Part shown: positions 1 through 3,758 of the stretch, in pieces
How the letters are laid out: each line of letters opens with the position of its first letter
How positions within the stretch are numbered: the first letter of the stretch is position 1
Source of the DNA: Chlorobiales bacterium
Lineage (GTDB): Bacteria; Bacteroidota; Chlorobiia; Chlorobiales; Chlorobiaceae
DNA: 5,437 nt
Direction: 5' to 3'
Assembly (NCBI GenBank): GCA_022360415.1
Contig: JAKSDB010000150.1
Coordinates: 1 to 5,437 of the forward strand
Position numbers and translations under genes: made by a program
The notes under the pieces: generated by a model
Databases searched by the model: none
What the model was told of the DNA's origin: nothing
The model's input: only the letters and a program-made list of their open reading frames with translations

Positions 1-50
1 GCAAAGGACTGAAAATCCTTGTGTCGGGGGTTCGATTCCCTCTCTGTCCA
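1..50 (+). tRNA. tRNA-Phe (anticodon GAA), 5' part cut off by the window edge
   Basis: The first 50 bases fold as the 3' part of a tRNA from about standard position 24 to the discriminator base. The anticodon stem is AAGGA (4-8) with TCCTT (16-20), enclosing the 7-base loop CTGAAAA, whose anticodon GAA reads Phe codons. The variable loop is GTGTC. The T arm is GGGGG / TTCGATT / CCCTC with one G-T pair, and the acceptor 3' strand is TCTGTCC followed by discriminator A50. The next bases are CCG, so CCA is not encoded and must be added by the CCA-adding enzyme. The D arm and the 5' acceptor strand (expected to read GGACAGA) lie outside the window. The fit to numbering is exact, so the identity is well supported. 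Confidence 0.93.
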
Positions 51-251
51 CCGGGTGAGTTCGGCTGAAGTCCTTCAGTTGAAGCCGGATACTTGTCATA
101 TCTTCTTTTTTTCAGCATACAATACCATACTGGCAAAACAGGCAGGAAGTTTTCAGCAGCGGGGCTTGAGCAACGTTGAGAGTATCTTCATCCTGAACGG
201 AGCGTTTCAGCAAATGCTCAATGGCCAGTAAGTTTATTAAAAACAATCTTT
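51..251. other. Intergenic spacer after the tRNA, no gene seen
   Basis: No convincing reading frame is present. A short open frame at 19-231 starts inside the tRNA, has no ribosome binding site and no recognisable protein features. After the tRNA there is an imperfect inverted repeat (TTCGGCT at 60-66 with AGCCGGA at 83-89), then a weak 5-bp stem (87-91 with 99-103) leading into a T-rich run at 103-112. This may be where tRNA transcription stops, but the stem is weak and the T run is split, so I do not call it a terminator. The last 20 bases become strongly A/T rich in front of the TATAAT box at 252. Confidence 0.4.
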
Positions 252-257
252 TATAAT
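252..257 (+). promoter_or_regulatory. Candidate -10 box (TATAAT) of a promoter for crtC and perhaps petCB
   Basis: A perfect TATAAT lies in an A/T-rich stretch about 200 bases before the probable crtC start. No good TTGACA-like -35 box is seen 16-18 bases upstream; the bases there are close to TAAGTT. With the usual 6-8 base offset, transcription would begin near 264-266. That would make a leader of about 200 bases, starting almost exactly with the hairpin at 266-284. The call rests on one box and on position, so it is tentative. Confidence 0.4.
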
Positions 258-265
258 GTGTTTAT

Positions 266-284
266 GGTGAGATTGTTCCTCACC
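266..284 (+). promoter_or_regulatory. Inverted repeat at the predicted transcript start
   Basis: GGTGAG (266-271) and CTCACC (279-284) form a perfect 6-bp dyad around a 7-base loop. It starts 8 bases after the TATAAT box, so it is either the 5'-terminal hairpin of the crtC leader RNA (often stabilising) or a protein operator overlapping the transcription start. There is no T run after it, so it is not a terminator. A second weaker stem, CCGCA (315-319) with TGCGG (333-337) and a 13-base loop, follows. Confidence 0.3.
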
Positions 285-367
285 TGTCGGATGGAAGAGA
301 AAAGTGATAAAAAGCCGCATTTGTTGACCTCCTGCGGGGTTGCCGATCATAGCGAATCTGCTTCGTT

Positions 368-408
368 ACAGGGAACTTGCGGTAGTTCACTACAGCGGCA
401 TTCCCTGT
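368..408 (+). promoter_or_regulatory. Extended stem-loop in the crtC leader
   Basis: ACAGGGAA (368-375) pairs perfectly with TTCCCTGT (401-408). Inside, after a small internal loop, 377-380 pair with 395-398 (two G-T pairs), and GTAG (382-385) pairs with CTAC (390-393) around the tetraloop TTCA, with one G/A mismatch at 381/394. This gives about 16 pairs over 41 bases, the largest structure in the spacer. No T run follows, so it is not an intrinsic terminator. It lies 16 and 55 bases upstream of the two ATG start candidates of crtC, and would bury the alternative GTG at 407. A role in RNA stability or translation is inference. Confidence 0.35.
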
Positions 409-463
409 GTCTTGCATCTCCGGCATGTCCGACAATCGCTCAATTCAGGTTCATGTTTTTCGT

Positions 464-1591
464 ATGAATATTTCCACAGAAATAGACCGGGACATCTGGC
501 ACAATCTTCAGGAACCCGGTTCTTATGAGTGGTGGTATTTCGATGCCGAAGACCAGGAGCAGGACCTTTCTTTTGTCTGCATCTGGTTTGCCGGTTTTGC
601 GTTTTCCCCCTACTACATGGATCATTATCTGGACTGGAAAAAAAACGGTTCTGCACCTCCGGAAGTGCTCGATTACGCGGCATTCAGCTTTCAGCTTTAT
701 GAAAACGGGCATGAGACTGTCAATTTTATAAAGGAGGGCCGCTCATCTCTTTTTGAAAGTTCCGGGAGCACTATTGAAGTGCGTTTCGAGAATAACCGTT
801 TTTATTACGATCCCGAACAGCAGTCATACATCCTTGACATAGCCTTCGATTTCCCGGCGCGACGCCAGAAGGTTACAGCCAGGCTCGTGTTTACCGTGAA
901 GCATCGTTATTCATACAGGAAAAACGACGAGAACAACCATGGAAATGTGCCGCATCACGAGTGGATCCTTGCTCTCCCGAGAGCGGATGTCTCCGGCTCC
1001 CTTATCCTGGAAGACACCTTGAAAAAAAAGACCCGGACTATCGCTGTTCGTGCGAAAGGTTACCATGACCATAATCTTGGCCTCATGCCTGTGCATGAGT
1101 ATATCAGTACATGGTACTGGGGGCGCGCGTTTTCCGACATGTACGATCTTGTCTATTATGTTATTTCTTTTAAAAATTCCGGTTACAAGCCGCTTGCTCT
1201 CTGTATGCTGCATGATAATGCAGCAAAGGAACTGATGGTGCACGAAGGGCTCTCTGTTGAAACATCCGGTATACGGTGCGGCTTGTTTGTACCGGTGCAC
1301 AGCCCCGAACTCAGTTTTTTTCTTGACGACTTCCGTATAGATATTGAGCAGAGACAGGTATTGGATTCAGGCCCTTTCTATTTGCGCTACGTCTCCAACA
1401 TCGTATTGAACAATGATGGAAAGCGCAGGGTAAAGCTTGTTGGAATATCAGAGTTTCTCAGCCCCGGCAGGCTCAAATTGCCCCTTCTGAGATTTTTTAT
1501 TCGGTGCAGGGTCTGGCGCGACGGGACCAGGTCAAAGATGTACGACAGGTATAATTTTTTCAAGACCTGCTTGCATTGGTTAAAACGTTAA
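464..1591 (+). CDS. crtC: CrtC-type carotenoid 1',2'-hydratase (hydroxyneurosporene synthase / AttH-like family)
   Basis: CrtC enzymes add water across the terminal 1',2' double bond of an acyclic carotenoid end. In green sulfur bacteria this turns chlorobactene (or gamma-carotene) into the 1'-hydroxy form, which is later glucosylated and acylated. The 375-residue product from this start shows family marks: EPGSYEWWYFDAED at about residues 17-30, KGYHDHNLG at 198-206 and the WYWGRAF segment at 217-223, typical of the lipocalin-like AttH/CrtC fold. There is no signal peptide or clear membrane segment. The start is uncertain. ATG 464 gives a compact N-terminus just before the conserved domain, while ATG 425 and GTG 407 are in frame upstream, and none has a good ribosome binding site (an AGG at 447-449 is 14 bases from 464). 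The gene lies on the same strand 218 bases before petC. Family assignment is firm; the exact substrate is inferred from the group. Confidence 0.82.
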   Translation: MNISTEIDRDIWHNLQEPGSYEWWYFDAEDQEQDLSFVCIWFAGFAFSPYYMDHYLDWKKNGSAPPEVLDYAAFSFQLYENGHETVNFIKEGRSSLFESSGSTIEVRFENNRFYYDPEQQSYILDIAFDFPARRQKVTARLVFTVKHRYSYRKNDENNHGNVPHHEWILALPRADVSGSLILEDTLKKKTRTIAVRAKGYHDHNLGLMPVHEYISTWYWGRAFSDMYDLVYYVISFKNSGYKPLALCMLHDNAAKELMVHEGLSVETSGIRCGLFVPVHSPELSFFLDDFRIDIEQRQVLDSGPFYLRYVSNIVLNNDGKRRVKLVGISEFLSPGRLKLPLLRFFIRCRVWRDGTRSKMYDRYNFFKTCLHWLKR

Positions 1592-1795
1592 AAATATTTA
1601 AATTCGACCTCGTTTACAGCAGGCGGGGTGCTTCTTCCGTTTACAATTCCAGTGCAGTCGCTGCAAAAGCGGTTTCCGGGATAACAGAGGCCTGTATTGA
1701 GCGAATGTCGATCATCCCGATAGTCCGGTTTGCACGCAATATTACAAGGGCTTCCTTGGGAAATGTTTGTTTCAGGGCGCCTGAAAGTCATAAAA
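1592..1795. other. crtC-petC intergenic region
   Basis: The frame of petC stays open upstream to a TTG at 1576, but this stretch has no ribosome binding site or recognisable protein features and is treated as non-coding. A weak promoter-like pair, TTGCAT (1571-1576) and TATTTA (1595-1600) at 18-base spacing, overlaps the end of crtC. A 5-bp stem, TGCAG (1653-1657) with CTGCA (1661-1665), has no T run. No terminator is visible after crtC, so read-through from crtC into petCB is possible. Confidence 0.35.
1770..1786 (+). promoter_or_regulatory. Hairpin just upstream of the petC ribosome binding site
   Basis: TTTCAGG (1770-1776) and CCTGAAA (1780-1786) form a perfect 7-bp stem with the 3-base loop GCG. 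It ends 9 bases before the ribosome binding site AAGGAG. No T run follows, so it is not a terminator. It could protect a processed petCB message, mark a processing point between crtC and petCB, or be an operator dyad. The structure is seen; the role is inference. Confidence 0.35.
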
Positions 1796-1801
1796 AAGGA
1801 G
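1796..1801 (+). promoter_or_regulatory. Ribosome binding site of petC (AAGGAG)
   Basis: AAGGAG sits 8 bases before ATG 1810, an ideal spacing. It decides the petC start against the longer open frame beginning with TTG 1576, and gives a product of the length expected for this family. Confidence 0.85.
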
Positions 1802-1809
1802 ATGGATTA

Positions 1810-2358
1810 ATGGCTCAAAACAGTAACTTCAAAAGCCCCGAAAGGCTGGATTCGCTTCAGGGAGGCGCTGCCGAACAATCTTCAGGGACAGTTCCTGGTG
1901 GTAAATCCAGAGATACATCACTCAGTGGTGTTGATTTCGAACGCCGCAGTTTTCTTGGAAAAACCGTAGGGGGCATCGGAGCTGTTGTTGCTGCGGGTGC
2001 TCTCTACCCGGTCGTTAAATACATTATTCCTCCAGCTGAAAAAGAGGTAAAAGAAAAAGATGAAGTTGTGGTCGGCAAAGCATCCGAAGTTCCACCCGAC
2101 TCAGGCAAGATTTTTCAGTTCAACAAGGACAAGGTTATCGTCGTTAACAACGGCGGCAAACTTTCTGCAGTGAGTGCTGTTTGTACTCACCTCGGCTGCC
2201 TTGTTCAGTGGAAAGCCGATGAAGATATTATTTACTGTGCATGTCACGGTGCCAGATACGAGGACAACGGCCGGATTATTTCCGGCCCTCAGCCCTTGCC
2301 CCTTGCCCCTTACAACGTGAGGGTGGATGGTGACGATCTGGTAATTTCAAAAGCATAA
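1810..2358 (+). CDS. petC: Rieske [2Fe-2S] iron-sulfur protein of the cytochrome bc complex
   Basis: This subunit accepts the first electron from menaquinol at the periplasmic face of the cytochrome bc complex and passes it to a c-type cytochrome. The 182-residue product has a hydrophilic Gly/Ser-rich N-terminus (1-43), a twin-arginine motif (RRSFLGK, 45-51), one membrane anchor (about 52-70), a charged hinge (77-85), and a Rieske fold. Box 1 is CTHLGC (125-130) and box 2 is CACHGARY (143-150). C125, H127, C143 and H146 should bind the cluster, with C130-C145 as the structural disulfide. The Pro loop GPQPLPLAPY (159-168) follows. The residue after the box 2 Gly is Ala148, where high-potential Rieske proteins have Ser; Tyr150 is kept. 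Both features bear on redox potential. petB follows after about 30 bases, so the two genes are surely co-transcribed. The stop codon is at 2356-2358. Confidence 0.96.
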   Translation: MAQNSNFKSPERLDSLQGGAAEQSSGTVPGGKSRDTSLSGVDFERRSFLGKTVGGIGAVVAAGALYPVVKYIIPPAEKEVKEKDEVVVGKASEVPPDSGKIFQFNKDKVIVVNNGGKLSAVSAVCTHLGCLVQWKADEDIIYCACHGARYEDNGRIISGPQPLPLAPYNVRVDGDDLVISKA

Positions 2359-2376
2359 ACAAATCACTTGAACAAC

Positions 2377-2383
2377 AAGGGAG
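2377..2383 (+). promoter_or_regulatory. Ribosome binding site of petB (AAGGGAG)
   Basis: AAGGGAG lies 9 bases before ATG 2393, in the short gap after petC. It supports translation of the full Lys/Pro-rich N-terminal extension of PetB from 2393 rather than from an internal start. Confidence 0.75.
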
Positions 2384-2392
2384 TCAAGAAAT

Positions 2393-3625
2393 ATGGCTGA
2401 AGAAAACAACAATAAACAAGCTGTGGTTTCGAAACCCTCAGCTCCGGGTAAGCCAAAGTCGCCAGCTGCAAAGCCCGCAACAGCCAAGCCAAGCCCTGCA
2501 AAAAAAGGTGTTTACAAACCTGCCGAAGTGCGAGCTGAAGCCGACCCGTTCAGAGACACCAAAACCGGTACTGTCGAAAGCTGGATGCAGGAACGTTTTC
2601 ATATTCTCAATCCGGTTATCGATTATCTGAAGAAAAAAGAGGTTCCGAAGCACCGTCTTTCTCTCTGGTACTATTTCGGCGGTCTGACCCTGTTTTTCTT
2701 TTCCATCCAGATCATTACCGGCCTGTTGCTTCTTCTCTACTACCGCCCGACTGAAGCAGAGGCATTCGCACGTTTTGTCTACATTCAGACCGAGGTGCCG
2801 TTCGGCTGGCTTATTCGCCAGGTTCACGCATGGTCGGCCAATCTCATGGTGCTCATGGCGTGTATTCACATGTTCAGCACCTTCTTCACGAAAGCATACC
2901 GCACGCCTCGTGAGCTGATCTGGGTCAGCGGTTTCGTGCTTCTCATACTGACACTTGGTTTCGGTTTTACCGGGTATCTGCTTCCCTGGAACGAGCTTGC
3001 CTACTTCGCTACGCAAATTGGTACTGAAGTGCCTAAAGTCGTTCCCGGCGGAGAGTTTCTCGTTCGAGTGCTCCGCGGTGGTGAAGAGGTGGGAGGCGAG
3101 ACGCTTACCCGTATGTTCGCGATGCATGTCGTACTGCTGCCGGGACTTGTATTGCTTTTCCTTTCAGCGCACCTTTTCCTTGTTCAGGTTCTGGGGGCTT
3201 CTTCTCCTATCGGGTACAGGGAAGCCGGGCTGATCAGAGGATATGAAAAATTCTTCCCGGACTTTATCGTCAAAGATGGGATAGCCTGGTTGATCGGTTT
3301 TGCATTGTTGATCTACCTCGCAATCGTTTTTCCCTGGGAGATCGGTGTCAAAGCCGATCCTCTTGCAGCGGCACCCGATGGGATCAAACCGGAATGGTAT
3401 TTCTGGGCTCAGTTCCAGCTTCTCAAGGACCTGAAATTCGAGGGGGGCGAACTGCTTGCGATCATTATTTTCACCATCGGTGCCATAGTCTGGGTGCTTG
3501 TTCCATTCATGGACAGAAAGGCGTCGAGAGAGGAGAAAAGCCCTCTTTTCACCATCATGGGACTTCTTTTCCTTGCCTTTATGATTATCGGAACCTTCAG
3601 GGTATATCTGGAATATGGCTGGTAG
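2393..3625 (+). CDS. petB: Cytochrome b, b6-like and fused to the subunit IV part
   Basis: Integral membrane, dihaem subunit of the quinol-oxidising complex; it carries the quinol oxidation (Qo) and reduction sites. The 410 residues comprise a soluble Lys/Pro/Ala-rich extension (1-60), four haem-binding helices (about 91-117, 138-163, 176-199, 241-267) and three more (about 296-314, 352-372, 386-405). Haem ligands are H145 and H159 on helix B and H245 and H260 on helix D. There are 13 residues between the first pair and 14 between the second, the b6-type spacing. YYRPT (116-120), FGWLIRQVH and TPREL match cytochrome b6. PEWY of the Qo site is at 333-336, so the subunit IV half is joined in the same chain; no eighth helix is seen. 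The position of the b6 cysteine that holds haem c-n is Tyr94. It forms an operon with petC and no cytochrome c1 or f gene follows. A terminator begins 23 bases after the stop. Confidence 0.96.
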   Translation: MAEENNNKQAVVSKPSAPGKPKSPAAKPATAKPSPAKKGVYKPAEVRAEADPFRDTKTGTVESWMQERFHILNPVIDYLKKKEVPKHRLSLWYYFGGLTLFFFSIQIITGLLLLLYYRPTEAEAFARFVYIQTEVPFGWLIRQVHAWSANLMVLMACIHMFSTFFTKAYRTPRELIWVSGFVLLILTLGFGFTGYLLPWNELAYFATQIGTEVPKVVPGGEFLVRVLRGGEEVGGETLTRMFAMHVVLLPGLVLLFLSAHLFLVQVLGASSPIGYREAGLIRGYEKFFPDFIVKDGIAWLIGFALLIYLAIVFPWEIGVKADPLAAAPDGIKPEWYFWAQFQLLKDLKFEGGELLAIIIFTIGAIVWVLVPFMDRKASREEKSPLFTIMGLLFLAFMIIGTFRVYLEYGW

Positions 3626-3647
3626 AGCGTGCTCTGTACGTGTACAA

Positions 3648-3676
3648 AAAAACGCCCGGTACTCCCGGGCGTTTTT
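3648..3676. terminator. Strong bidirectional intrinsic terminator between petB and the GH13 gene
   Basis: CGCCCGG (3653-3659) pairs with CCGGGCG (3665-3671) around the loop TACTC. The stem is extended by five A-T pairs (3648-3652 with 3672-3676), giving 12 pairs. T's follow on the + strand through 3682, broken only by G3677, and an A run (3646-3652) gives a T run on the minus strand. It can therefore stop transcription of petCB and also of the converging minus-strand gene, whose stop lies about 80 bases away. Confidence 0.9.
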
Positions 3677-3758
3677 GTTTTTGGGGGAACTAAGATGTCA
3701 TCCATAATGATTTTTATGGCAAATTTACAGGATTATTCAAGGATGCCCGGGGTCAAGC

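Noticed and set aside
60..112. Possible terminator after the tRNA
   Set aside because: The inverted repeat at 60-89 is imperfect and 13 bases from the T-rich run, and the stem next to the run has only about 5 weak pairs.
19..231. Small + strand open frame of 70 codons
   Set aside because: It begins inside the tRNA, has no ribosome binding site and no protein-like features.
326..333. ACCTCCT stretch resembling an anti-Shine-Dalgarno sequence in the crtC leader
   Set aside because: A seven-base match occurs easily by chance, and no crtC ribosome binding site is present for it to pair with.
258..528. Short + strand open frames in the crtC leader (258-467 and 340-528)
   Set aside because: They lack ribosome binding sites and recognisable content, and they run into crtC in other frames.
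911..1300. 129-codon minus-strand open frame opposite crtC
   Set aside because: It overlaps the conserved CrtC motifs on the other strand and has no start signal or recognisable domain.
1576..1809. Possible 78-residue N-terminal extension of the Rieske protein from TTG 1576
   Set aside because: AAGGAG at ideal distance from ATG 1810 and the family length (about 180 residues) fix the start at 1810; the extension resembles no known protein part.
2438..3127. 229-codon minus-strand open frame opposite petB
   Set aside because: petB is certain here from its haem ligands and helices; the antisense frame is rich in residues expected from reading a biased codon pattern backwards and has no start signal.
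3702..3719. CCATAA / TTATGG hairpin between petB and the GH13 gene
   Set aside because: It is a short A/T-rich stem without a T run in either direction; the terminator at 3648-3676 serves both genes.
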